A stretch of 48,516 bases of DNA from Candidatus Omnitrophota bacterium (GCA_016934335.1 JAFGTC010000259.1:1-48516); one strand, 5' to 3'; counted from the first letter of the stretch, positions 1-7,992 are shown. Made by a program: numbers and translations. Notes: generated by a model not told the origin, from the letters alone.

Positions 1-185
1 AAGCCTTCGACTTGGGTTCTCAAGCGGTTGGCGACGCTCATACCGGCGGCGTCGTCCGCGGCGCTGTTGATACGCAAACCGGAAGACAATCGCTCAATCG
101 AAGTTTGCAGCGCTTTGCTGGTGTTATTCAGATTTCGGTTCGCATTAATTGCGGTAATATTGTTATTGATTCTGGAAAGACTCAT
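1..185 (-). CDS. Flagellin, N-terminal part (runs off the window edge)
   Basis: Only the first 61 codons are present. The protein begins [17 protein letters not shown] and continues with [16 protein letters not shown] and NRLRTQVEG, the classic D0/D1 N-terminal helix of bacterial flagellin, which polymerises into the extracellular filament. The start at 185 is fixed by a strong ribosome binding site (AAGGAGGAAG) on the minus strand. The frame stays open for 88 more codons upstream (to a stop at 450-452), but the flagellin family starts at this methionine. It is a paralogue of the 846-residue flagellin that begins at 4703, with near-identical motif order, and lies downstream of it in the same direction about 2 kb away. 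The central and C-terminal parts are outside the window. The family call is nearly certain; size and expression cannot be judged. Confidence 0.95.
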   Translation of the reverse strand, partial: MSLSRINNNITAINANRNLNNTSKALQTSIERLSSGLRINSAADDAAGMSVANRLRTQVEG

Positions 186-206
186 TCTTCTTCCTCCTTG
201 AAATCT

Positions 207-230
207 GAATCCGGCTTCCTTGCCGGATTC
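207..230 (-). promoter_or_regulatory. Leader hairpin with GGA loop before flagellin 1
   Basis: A perfect 9-bp stem (GAATCCGGC / GCCGGATTC) closes a six-base loop that reads AAGGAA in the transcript. It ends 21 bases before the flagellin start, just upstream of the AGGAGG ribosome binding site. The core CCGGCAAGGA..GCCGG recurs in the leader of the second flagellin at 4731-4747. GGA in a hairpin loop near a ribosome binding site is the known recognition pattern of CsrA/RsmA, which represses flagellin translation in Bacillus and others. The structure is seen; the regulator is inferred. Confidence 0.55.
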
Positions 231-742
231 CACGGCCAATGGGTGCGATTTTGGCCGCGTTTTGGGTGCTGTGATTTGAATATGTTTGGCTCTTCCAAGC
301 GAGAATCTTCGCCGCCGCAGGGTGGTGCGAACACCTTGGGGGTTTTCAAGAAACTCCGTCAGTCTTGCAAGAACCGGGGAATATCCGCCCCAGAAGAATT
401 TCCAGTTGAACCGTTCCATCGCTTCCAGGATGGCAGCCTGGCCGCCTTGTCAGGCGTCGATGGATTATGTGATGTGAGCGCCGGTTATTCCCTCCTCTCC
501 TGCATTTTTATGAATTCTAAATACTCCTATTAAATCCTCGGTAAAAAGAGACTTCGACAATTTCAGTTCTATATATCGTCCATCTTGCAAAAAACCTTAA
601 GTCTTTCTGATTCAGATTTATTAAAAAGGCGCATTATGTAAAAAAATGGAGATTTGAAGAGAACAAGAGATAAATTCTATCGAATAACGCTGACTATATT
701 GTCAAGACGATTGATGGCGCCTGATTTTGGGCGATGCGGTTC

Positions 743-787
743 GAGAGAGTATTTAGTGAGAGAGTATTTGGTGAGAGAGCATTTGGT
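743..787. repeat. Three tandem 15-bp repeats
   Basis: The units GAGAGAGTATTTAGT, GAGAGAGTATTTGGT and GAGAGAGCATTTGGT lie head to tail and differ at one or two positions. On the minus strand they overlap the end of a short open frame, where they encode repeated LSHQI-like residues before a stop at 753-755. Confidence 0.85.
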
Positions 788-944
788 CATGGCGGCGATT
801 GTCGTGAGCGTGATCATTGAGTTCGTTGAATGATAAACCGGCCGCCTGAATCGCCAAAACGTGGATGCGATCCAAGCGGCCCTTCATTTCTTCCATGGCG
901 GCTTGATCCCGCCCGCCGACCAGAGCGAAGCCGCGCCGTGATGG
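753..944 (-). pseudogene. Possible remnant of an unidentified gene
   Basis: Read on the minus strand, the frame is open from just after a TGA at 945-947 to a TAA at 753-755. It contains a coherent stretch (GFALVGGRDQAAMEEMKGRL, then DRIHVLAIQAAGLSF) followed by HDNRRHDQ and the repeat-encoded tail. The only ATG with room for a protein is at 896 and would give 47 residues without a clear ribosome binding site. Composition and helix-like heptads suggest former coding sequence, but I cannot name a family. It may instead be a small gene, or chance. Confidence 0.3.
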
Positions 945-1797
945 TCATTCCTCCATGAGAAGGGATTGGTTCGAGATCTGCGCCGAACAGTGGAGTTTGA
1001 ATCCGAACTCTAACCTTTCATCCATCGCGCTGCGCCAATCCGTGGGGCTTCGAGGAGCGCCAAGACGTCGAGTGATGCGCCTTAACGCCAACGCCGGCGG
1101 CCGTGCGATCGATGCGTGATTTGGGGCTGTTGGAGGTGTGTTGAAAATGGATGCTGTTGCATAGGTGTAAACCCGGATGAACGAATAGAAGTGGGGCTTC
1201 GAGTTTCAGCGCTCCACTTGCGCAGCCCAATCCGCTTTATCGGCGGAATCCATCTTGATTTCTTTCCCATGGGCGCCAGGGCGTCAGCCTGGTTCGCATC
1301 GAAGAATCATTCAAAGCGAAAATGGGTTATGTGAGTTTTATGAACAGTGTAATGTTCTCCTTCTGACTCGTTTTCTAATTCAAAACAATCCATTCCAGTC
1401 GGTTATTATTCACGGATTCTTATCTTCATCCCCTCTGTTCGGCTCGGCGCGCGTTCTTGCGTTCATGTAGAAATACAGGGGCGGGCGCTCCATTCAGGAA
1501 AGGAGAATGCATGTCGAGTAAGAGAACTTCCCAACGATCCAAAAGGCGCACAACCTGTTTGAATTTCGAAAAAAGCCTTGCGATTCCACGAAAGCAGCCG
1601 CATCGCAGGCGGTTCCGAATGGAACGTAGGGAAGTTCTTTTACGACAAACAAAATCACGAAATGAACGTTCTGCGCGTCGCCATCGATTTCCAGTCAACG
1701 CCGCTCCAACACATGGACGGAGGAAGAAGGCCGTCGTCCATCGGTTGGCGCAGCGGCTCATTGGTCGCACCCAATTAGGACCGGAAGACCACTTCGC

Positions 1798-1826
1798 TTC
1801 GATTCTCGTCGCACCCGAGAATCGAA
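1798..1826. repeat. Perfect 11-bp inverted repeat
   Basis: TTCGATTCTCG and CGAGAATCGAA flank a 7-base spacer (TCGCACC). The spacer motif GTCGCACCC also occurs close by, near 1764 and 1962. No intact gene surrounds it. It could be a transcription terminator without a U-tract, a protein-binding site or a relic of a mobile element end. Confidence 0.6.
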
Positions 1827-2079
1827 AAAGAGGGATGGTTTTCGCGTTCAAGTTCATGTTCTGCGCTCCTGCTTTTTTATCCGCTCCGGATCAAGATCCA
1901 GCGATTAGGCCAGGGATAACGACCGGCCTGAGCGAAAACGAAAGCGCCGTTGAATCCACTGTCGCACCCCAAAAAACAAATGACCGGCTTTTATCTTTAG
2001 CATGGTTCAATCCTTTTTATTCACTGACGGCGCCCGCCGATTTTACTGTTTCGTTCTTGCCAGGGTTGTTTTGTTTGAA

Positions 2080-2115
2080 GCGGGGGAGGGAGAAGTCATG
2101 AGATCCCTACCCCGC
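2080..2115 (-). terminator. GC-rich hairpin after the large flagellin gene
   Basis: A 12-bp stem with one mismatch (GCGGGGTAGGGA against TCCCTCCCCCGC on the minus strand) lies 48 bases beyond the flagellin stop. No run of T follows in either direction, so it may be a 3' stabilising structure or a factor-assisted terminator rather than a simple intrinsic one. Confidence 0.5.
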
Positions 2116-2162
2116 TGGAGATGAACGGTCCGATTCTATCGAGCCAAGAAAGTCGATGCGTC

Positions 2163-4703
2163 TTATCCCAAAAGCGAGAGCAGAGTCTGCGGCAAAGAGT
2201 TTGCCTGGGCTAATACGGAAGTACTCGCCTGATAGAGAATCTGATTGGAGGAGTAATCGGATACTTCGGAGGCCATATCCACATCGCTGATTCTGGATTC
2301 CGAAGCGCTGAGATTTTCGGACGAGGTGGAGAGGCTTTCAACGGTTGTTTCGAGGCGGTTGATAAAGGCGCCAAGAGCGGATCGCGCCCGGCTGATTTGA
2401 TCCAACGCTACATCGATAATCTCGATGGCGTCGTTTACGCCTTTGACGGTCGTGACATTGATATCGGCGACGGATCGTCCAGTGCCGTAGCCAAACCCCA
2501 AATACTTGCTTTGGAGATTGGGGATGTTTAATTGCAAATCCTGTCCCGTGAAGGGGCCTACCTGGAAATTCAACGCGTTATTGACGGTCGAAATCAGGAT
2601 GGCAACGCCCGTATTAGGCGAACCATCGGTAGGCGGCCCGGTGATGTCGAGAATAGCGTCGAAATCGATCATCAGAGTTTCGGCGACGCCTTCGCTGACG
2701 CCGCTTTCGAAGAAGACGTTCTGATCGCCATTTTGGAACATCACTTCAGGCCCGCCATTCAGGCTTCCGACAAATTCCTGCGCCGTAACTTCCAGGGTGT
2801 CTTCTCCCTGATTAAGGATTGTAGTGCTCATGCTTTCCCGGGATCCGGCGCCGATTCGCAAAGTGATTTGCGGCGTAGATTCTCCCGCCAACGTGGGATC
2901 GGATCCCGTTAAGGTCGCCTCTTCGCCCACGCGGACGCGAATTCTCTCGCCGCCGTCAATGGAAATGGTGGCCATTTCAGGATTCCCATTGAGAACGACT
3001 TGTGCGCGATCGGTCAACGTGCCATTGCCGTTCGCTTCATCAATGATCATAAACAAGCCCGATTGGGAATTTTCGGCGATATCGTCGATCAGCCGGAGAG
3101 TTCCTTCGCCGGTAAGAGTCAAAGTGGCGTCATTAAAAGCGCTCTGCTCAACCGGTCCATTCACGCCGCGCGTTCGATCCCGATAGTTCAATTCTTGTAT
3201 CAATCCTGACAGGGTGGCGAACAGGCCGTCACCCATCACGGCGTCGTCGGCGCCGTCAGTGGACAAAGTAAAGACGGTTTCGAAAGTGGTTCCATCCGCG
3301 TTTGTACCTTGAAAGGTGAGGGTGTCATCCGCTTCGAAGCGAATTCCCGTATCGCCGGTGGTGAAGACGGAATTGACGAAAGTGCCATTGATGACCGCGC
3401 CGCGCGCGAGGCTGAAACTGCGGCTGACGATGGCGCCGGCGGAATCCCGGAATTGCAAATCGGTATCCACAGTCCGCCGGTTAGGGGGAACAATATCTGT
3501 GACTTCAATGCCAAAATTTCCCGTATCGAACGTAGAGCCGGTGATGCCTTGGATGACGTTTCCATACTGGCCGCCCACGTCCACCCCCTTGACATAATCG
3601 CGTGTGGAGACGACCTCCGTTTTCAGATTTCCCGCATTATTGATTACATTGAAACTGATTTCAAATTTAGATGTCGCATCGGTTATGTCGGCGTTGGTGG
3701 TGATCGAATTTCCTTCCGACTTTGCGCTTAAGAATCGGATTCGCCCGCTGCCTTCGGCTTCGCTCAAAGCGCTGGACGGGATGCTGACATGGGTTTGAAC
3801 GAAATTTGCGGGGATGTCGGCTTCAATGCCGCCGAATAGCGCGGTTTCCGCATTATCGATGGCCGTTTGAATTTGACTGATAAGATCCGACATGGAGTTT
3901 CCGCCCACGCTGAGCGCTCCCGCGAATTGCGTGGCGCCGTCGGAAAGAACGCCCTGAAAAGTGATTGTATTATTGGCCTCAATCGAGACGGTCCCGAAAA
4001 CCAATCCGGCTAAGTTGTCTGCGTTCGCCGCCGCATTGGCGCCATTCATGAACCGACTGGCCGTCACGGCGATATCGGTTGCGTCTTTCAAGCCGGTGGC
4101 GAACATTGCTTGCCCATTCTCTGTGGTGGAAGGCAACAAATTCTCCGCCCCTTCGTTTGTGCGAACGATATTGAGAATCGAGGTGCCGCTGCTCAGATTG
4201 CTGGCGTTCGGATCCACAGAGATGCTCACGCCGACATCATCCTGTCCCTTGACGATTTCCGAGGTATTGGCGTTATCGCCTGTAAATAAGATCAGAGAAC
4301 TATAACGAGCCGTGGTCGCGATTCGATTTACTTCGTCGATTTGCTGGAAGACTTCGTCCTGAATAGCTTGGATGGAAGCGGCGTCATTGCTGCCCGTATT
4401 TCCGGCTTGGATGGCCAATTCTCTGACGCGCTGCAAGCAAGATACCAAGGAATCGAGCGAGGCTTCCGTCGTATCCGCCATGTTGATGCCGTCTTCCGCA
4501 TTGCGGATGGCCATATCCGTCCCGCGGATTTGAGTTCGCAGGCGCTCGCGAATCGTCAAGCCCGCGGCGTCATCTCCCGCCGAATTGATGCGGAGACCGG
4601 ATGATAATCGCTCAATGTTCTGGCTCAAACGATCGCCGGCGTTGTTTAGATATCGATTAGCAGTGAATGCAGATGTGTTGTTATTGATGCGCGTGATACT
4701 CAT
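2163..4703 (-). CDS. fliC: Large flagellin (846 residues)
   Basis: Filament protein of the bacterial flagellum. Residues 1 to about 180 are the conserved N-terminal D0/D1 part ([47 protein letters not shown]), and about 745 to 846 the C-terminal D1/D0 part (GAFINRLETTVESL, ENLSASESRISDVDMASE, ILYQASTSVLAQAN, ending LSLLG). Between them lies roughly 560 residues of surface-exposed insert rich in D, G, T, S and N, so the protein is far longer than the 270-500 residues usual for flagellins. Two insert segments, near residues 241-285 and 454-507, resemble each other (EANNTITFQG and EADDTLTFQG followed by related helices), suggesting internal duplication. A cysteine at residue 89 is unusual, as flagellins mostly lack it. 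The start is set by a GGAGG site and the conserved N terminus. A sigma-28-like promoter lies at 4914-4941. Confidence 0.96.
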   Translation of the reverse strand: MSITRINNNTSAFTANRYLNNAGDRLSQNIERLSSGLRINSAGDDAAGLTIRERLRTQIRGTDMAIRNAEDGINMADTTEASLDSLVSCLQRVRELAIQAGNTGSNDAASIQAIQDEVFQQIDEVNRIATTARYSSLILFTGDNANTSEIVKGQDDVGVSISVDPNASNLSSGTSILNIVRTNEGAENLLPSTTENGQAMFATGLKDATDIAVTASRFMNGANAAANADNLAGLVFGTVSIEANNTITFQGVLSDGATQFAGALSVGGNSMSDLISQIQTAIDNAETALFGGIEADIPANFVQTHVSIPSSALSEAEGSGRIRFLSAKSEGNSITTNADITDATSKFEISFNVINNAGNLKTEVVSTRDYVKGVDVGGQYGNVIQGITGSTFDTGNFGIEVTDIVPPNRRTVDTDLQFRDSAGAIVSRSFSLARGAVINGTFVNSVFTTGDTGIRFEADDTLTFQGTNADGTTFETVFTLSTDGADDAVMGDGLFATLSGLIQELNYRDRTRGVNGPVEQSAFNDATLTLTGEGTLRLIDDIAENSQSGLFMIIDEANGNGTLTDRAQVVLNGNPEMATISIDGGERIRVRVGEEATLTGSDPTLAGESTPQITLRIGAGSRESMSTTILNQGEDTLEVTAQEFVGSLNGGPEVMFQNGDQNVFFESGVSEGVAETLMIDFDAILDITGPPTDGSPNTGVAILISTVNNALNFQVGPFTGQDLQLNIPNLQSKYLGFGYGTGRSVADINVTTVKGVNDAIEIIDVALDQISRARSALGAFINRLETTVESLSTSSENLSASESRISDVDMASEVSDYSSNQILYQASTSVLAQANSLPQTLLSLLG

Positions 4704-4730
4704 GGTCGTATCCTCCGTGATACTTGAAGA

Positions 4731-4747
4731 CCGGCAATCCTTGCCGG
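4731..4747 (-). promoter_or_regulatory. Leader hairpin with GGA loop before flagellin 2
   Basis: CCGGCAA and TTGCCGG form a perfect 7-bp stem around GGA (or a 5-bp stem around AAGGATT). It ends 27 bases before the flagellin start and is followed by the GGAGG ribosome binding site. Its CCGGCAAGGA core matches the hairpin in front of flagellin 1. This fits a CsrA/RsmA-type binding site; the regulator itself is not in the window. Confidence 0.55.
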
Positions 4748-4882
4748 TTAATGCGGTCTCTTCTTTCCTTCCGAGAACCGTGAAGCGTCGGGGTCGCCGC
4801 GTTTCAGCGCCTCCCGGCGCTGGAGTTCCTCCATGAACTCATGGCGATATATCTTTTGTAAAACCTGCTGCACCTCAACCAC
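4748..4882 (-). CDS. Possible 44-residue leader peptide or small protein
   Basis: Between the sigma-28-like promoter and the large flagellin, the minus strand holds an open frame beginning at a GTG and ending at TAA just before the GGA hairpin. It encodes a charged, helix-prone peptide: VVEVQQVLQKIYRHE, then MEELQRREALKRGDPD and a basic end. The amino-acid pattern looks selected (regular hydrophobic spacing, no low-complexity), but there is no clear ribosome binding site at the GTG and the internal ATG (codon 17) lacks one too. I do not recognise a family. It may be a true small protein, a translated leader, or a remnant. Confidence 0.35.
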   Translation of the reverse strand: MVEVQQVLQKIYRHEFMEELQRREALKRGDPDASRFSEGKKRPH

Positions 4883-4913
4883 ATATTTATAACTCAAACA
4901 AGATCGGTATCAG

Positions 4914-4941
4914 TTATCGGCGCTGTTAATTCAACCTTAAG
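4914..4941 (-). promoter_or_regulatory. Sigma-28 (FliA) type promoter of the large flagellin
   Basis: On the minus strand a perfect GCCGATAA -10 element (4914-4921) is separated by exactly 15 bases from a TTAA element (4937-4940), against the FliA consensus TAAA-N15-GCCGATAA. It would start transcription near 4906 and give a leader of about 200 bases before the flagellin. Position and orientation match a late class flagellar gene. Confidence 0.75.
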
Positions 4942-5065
4942 AATTTTTTCGAATTTCTCTCAATAAATCCCGCCTCCATTCAATCCGTCTTTCGGATCAC
5001 TCGCCAGTGAACCGAATCCCCGAATCTCTTGATTGGCGAAAATGTTCACCTATATCATTCCTCTA

Positions 5066-5908
5066 TTATTCCGAACGAGGCGCTTTCTCTTCCCATCGCA
5101 CATCCAACACGTCGCGCAGACCTTCGCCGAGCAAATTGAATCCCAGGACGGTGAAGGCCAAGGCGGCGCCGGGAAAGATGGAAACCCAGGGGGCGATGCG
5201 CAGAGCGGGCGATCCGTAATTGATCATGCCTCCCCAGCTGGGAGTCGGCGGCTGCGCGCCCAAACCGAGGAACGAGAGCCCCGCTTCGGCCATGACGGCC
5301 TGCGCCAGCCCCATGGTCCACCAGATCAAGGCGGGGACGTAGCTATTGGGGATGATATGCCGGAGAATGATGCGAAAATCAGACGCGCCGAACGCCCGAG
5401 CGGCGGTCACGTAATCGCGCTCCTTCACCACCATCACTTGCGAGCGCATGAGGCGGGCGAGGCTGGCCCACATGACAGCGCTGAGAGCGATCAATACGCC
5501 CAACAGATCCTGCTCCATTTCCGAAAAAATCACGGCGATGGATATGACGAGCAGCAAAAAGGGAAAGGCCAGCGTCATATCCACGAAACGCTGCAAGATC
5601 AAATCCACTTTGCCGCCGTAATAGCCGGATATGCACCCAACTACTAATCCGATAAGAAGCCCCAGAGTTCGCGCGGATACTCCGATCCCCAGCGAAATGC
5701 GCGCTCCGTACACGGTTCGGCTGAACACGTCGCGCCCCATCTCGTCGGTTCCGAACCAATGACGCCAGGACGGCGGCTGATAACGCTTCTCTAGATTTAT
5801 GGCGTCAGGCGCATAGGGAGCGATCCAATCGGCGAAAAGGGCGGAGAAGATCAGCAGAACGACGATCAGGCCGCCGAAAAGAACGTACGGATGGCGAAAT
5901 GCTTTCAT
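5066..5908 (-). CDS. ABC transporter permease, DppC/OppC type
   Basis: Inner-membrane permease of a peptide, nickel or oligosaccharide importer, 280 residues. The N terminus has the usual single helix (VLFGGLIVVLLIFSALFADW) and the family motif HWFGTDEMGRDVFSR. The EAA loop that contacts the ATPase reads AARAFGASDFRIILRHIIPN, followed by AEAGLSFLGLGAQPPTPSWG, highly typical of DppC. Length matches the family. Its start overlaps the end of the DppB-like gene by 4 bases (ATGA), so the two are translationally coupled. No ATPase or substrate-binding protein is encoded nearby, so the substrate cannot be read from context; the neighbouring cell-wall recycling kinase hints at muropeptides, which is speculation. 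Confidence 0.93.
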   Translation of the reverse strand: MKAFRHPYVLFGGLIVVLLIFSALFADWIAPYAPDAINLEKRYQPPSWRHWFGTDEMGRDVFSRTVYGARISLGIGVSARTLGLLIGLVVGCISGYYGGKVDLILQRFVDMTLAFPFLLLVISIAVIFSEMEQDLLGVLIALSAVMWASLARLMRSQVMVVKERDYVTAARAFGASDFRIILRHIIPNSYVPALIWWTMGLAQAVMAEAGLSFLGLGAQPPTPSWGGMINYGSPALRIAPWVSIFPGAALAFTVLGFNLLGEGLRDVLDVRWEEKAPRSE

Positions 5909-6834
5909 GAGTCGTACCGAATGCGCGGATCTAGATACGCGTATAAAATGTCCACAATCAGATTAATTCCGATGAAGATCAAGCAAAAGAACAAGACGGT
6001 TCCATTGATCAATGGATAATCGCGCTGCGAAATGGCGATGACCATGTGCCGCCCCAATCCCGGCCAGGAAAAAACCTTTTCGGTCAACACCGAGCCGGAT
6101 AGATAACTGGCAAAATCGAGCCCGATGATAGTGACGACGGGGATGACCGCATTGGCGAAGGCGTGTTTGACGATCACGCGAACCGGACCGGCGCCTTTGG
6201 CGCGCGCGGTGCGCAGATACTCTTCGTTGAGCACCTCCAACATGCTGGCGCGAGTCATGCGCGCCAGGAAGGCGATGGATTGAGTTCCCAGCGCGACGGC
6301 GGGAAGAATCAGATACTGGAGGCCGCCGTCGCCATAGCCGGACGGAGGAAGCCATTGCAGCCGCATGCTAACGAAATACATGAGCAGCAATCCCAGCCAG
6401 AAGACCGGCGTAGAAATGCCTAAAAGAGAAAACACCATCGCCGTGCGATCCGCCCATCCGTTGGGCGTCAAGGCGGATATCAAACCGGCGCTGACTCCCA
6501 GCAGCACCGCCACGATCATGGCGCTGACCGCCAATTTGGCCGTATAAGGAAATTTTTCCGCGATGATCTCCGCGACGGGGCGATGACTGTCATACGAAAT
6601 CCCCAGGTCGCCCCTCAGCAGATTCCAGAGATACTTTCCATATTGAACATGCAGAGGTTGATCGAATCCGTAGCGTTCGCGAATCAGTTGACGCTGTTCT
6701 TCGCTGGCGCGCTGCCCGGCCATGGCGTCGGCCGGGCAGCCGGGAGCGAGGCGGCTCAGGAAGAACGTGATGGTCACCACGCCCAGGAGAACGGGGATCA
6801 TCCAGAGGAGGCGTTGAAAAAGATACGTTGTCAT
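5905..6834 (-). CDS. ABC transporter permease, DppB/OppB type
   Basis: Partner permease of the DppC-like protein, 309 residues. It starts TTYLFQRLLWMIPVLLGVVT, the standard DppB N terminus, has the conserved RLAPGCPAD stretch, the EAA loop TARAKGAGPVRVIVKHAFAN, and ends near YAYLDPRIRYDS as DppB proteins do. Six membrane segments are expected. It begins 3 bases after the stop of the GT87-like gene and overlaps the DppC start by 4 bases, so it belongs to a dense four-gene run. ATP hydrolysis and substrate capture must be supplied by genes elsewhere. Confidence 0.94.
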   Translation of the reverse strand: MTTYLFQRLLWMIPVLLGVVTITFFLSRLAPGCPADAMAGQRASEEQRQLIRERYGFDQPLHVQYGKYLWNLLRGDLGISYDSHRPVAEIIAEKFPYTAKLAVSAMIVAVLLGVSAGLISALTPNGWADRTAMVFSLLGISTPVFWLGLLLMYFVSMRLQWLPPSGYGDGGLQYLILPAVALGTQSIAFLARMTRASMLEVLNEEYLRTARAKGAGPVRVIVKHAFANAVIPVVTIIGLDFASYLSGSVLTEKVFSWPGLGRHMVIAISQRDYPLINGTVLFFCLIFIGINLIVDILYAYLDPRIRYDS

Positions 6835-6837
6835 GAA

Positions 6838-7992
6838 TCAACCATCCAAAATCGGGCGACGCCATGCTTTCAAGACGCTGATAAAGTCCTTTATATAAGG
6901 GATAAACAATAAAACGATTCCGAATAAATGAAACGAACCGAAAATCACGGCGTGGTAATATGAGATGTTGGATAATCCAAAAACCAGTTGAACTGGAACT
7001 AGAAAAACGAGCGAGGCGATGTAATGATAAATCGTCCAGCGCTCCAGATAAAAAATGGGAAGAAGAAACAATGTGTAGGTCGTCCAGGATATGGGCGACG
7101 CCAGCAAGATAATGACAAAAGATATATTGCATAGTTTGACAGCATTAAATTTTCCCCGATAGAACGCAAGGATCGCGGACAAAACAATGAAGCCGGCCAT
7201 GATCTTGCCCAGCCATAAAAGATGCAGTCTCGTAAAAAATGCGAGAAGCGAATTATTGGAAAGATCGTCATAGACAAAACTTTCTCCTATGGAAGCGCGC
7301 CATTGTTGATAGACGTTAAAATCGTATCGCAGCAACGGCAGCAGACAAAAAAAGCTAAAAGCGATGAGGCTTTGAACGGCGATTCGTCGATATCCCCCCG
7401 CAAATAAAAAAACGAGGATCAATCCAAAGAAAGGTTTGACGGCGACAAGAAAGCCTAATAATAAACTGGGGATAATCGTTTTTTTCGTTTTAACCAGCGA
7501 CCATAAAAACAAGCAATAAAGAAGCAGCAAAAAGGCCTGCATTTGCCCGTTGTATAAAACTTGATAAAAACCTGCAAAAGCGAAACTCCACATCACGAGA
7601 ATGAATTTATTTATATCATTCCATGCGAAGAATTTCAGTAAGATAAAAATCGATAGGGAAAAACAGAGAAAAGAGAAAATCTGCCAGCATACATATATTG
7701 GTACAAGTTCAAATTGATAGAGAAATTCGGAGAAGAACAAAAAAATCGGCGGATTCAGGTTATAAGCGCCAATTTGCATCTTCGCGCTTAATGGGTTGGA
7801 ATGTTGATAGGGATTTTCGACTACGGACAGGAAATATCCGGAGAGATAGAATGTCCCGAAATCATATATTTCTGCATTTTTTGCCGATTTATACAGATCA
7901 TAACTATAGAATCCCAACAGAACGATCGAGCCATAAATTACAAAGAGAAAATAGCCCTTTCGCGACATTCTCGTCAAGTTGGTTTGATTCAT
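6838..7992 (-). CDS. Membrane glycosyltransferase, GT87 (DUF2029)-like
   Basis: A 384-residue polytopic membrane protein with about ten hydrophobic segments. The first periplasmic loop has the family pattern: an acidic-aromatic DFGTFYLSGYFL, then NPYQHSNP and YNLNPPIFLFF (the Y-x-x-P-P motif). GT87 enzymes such as PimE transfer sugars from polyprenyl-phosphate donors outside the membrane; the acceptor here is unknown. Its start overlaps the symporter stop by 4 bases and DppB follows 3 bases after its own stop, so it lies inside the operon although its role is unlike its neighbours. The gene is visibly more A+T-rich than the flanking genes and uses many AAA, ATT and TTT codons, which suggests acquisition from elsewhere. 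Confidence 0.7.
   Translation of the reverse strand: MNQTNLTRMSRKGYFLFVIYGSIVLLGFYSYDLYKSAKNAEIYDFGTFYLSGYFLSVVENPYQHSNPLSAKMQIGAYNLNPPIFLFFSEFLYQFELVPIYVCWQIFSFLCFSLSIFILLKFFAWNDINKFILVMWSFAFAGFYQVLYNGQMQAFLLLLYCLFLWSLVKTKKTIIPSLLLGFLVAVKPFFGLILVFLFAGGYRRIAVQSLIAFSFFCLLPLLRYDFNVYQQWRASIGESFVYDDLSNNSLLAFFTRLHLLWLGKIMAGFIVLSAILAFYRGKFNAVKLCNISFVIILLASPISWTTYTLFLLPIFYLERWTIYHYIASLVFLVPVQLVFGLSNISYYHAVIFGSFHLFGIVLLFIPYIKDFISVLKAWRRPILDG

Larger units (their letters stand above)
186..2162. other. Long, mostly non-coding and partly decayed interval between the flagellin genes
   Basis: About 2 kb with no convincing intact gene. It contains the flagellin 1 leader, the 15-bp tandem repeats at 743-787, a short protein-like minus-strand frame at 753-944, a perfect palindrome at 1798-1826 and the hairpin behind the large flagellin at 2080-2115. 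Longer frames on both strands near 1430-2100 overlap each other, are rich in arginine and lysine and have no good ribosome binding site, so I read them as chance or remnants. A plus-strand stretch around 1578-1690 is somewhat more protein-like (it contains EWNVGKFFYDKQNHEMNVLR) but stops soon after. Confidence 0.6.

Noticed and set aside
1237-1263. A GCCGATAA sequence on the minus strand that could be a second sigma-28 promoter
   Set aside because: The upstream element at 15 bases reads AGAA, and flagellin 1 is over 1 kb away, so a chance octamer is more likely.
1457-2101. Long open frames on both strands in the gene-free interval
   Set aside because: They overlap in antisense, are rich in Arg/Lys, have no ribosome binding site and match no family I know.
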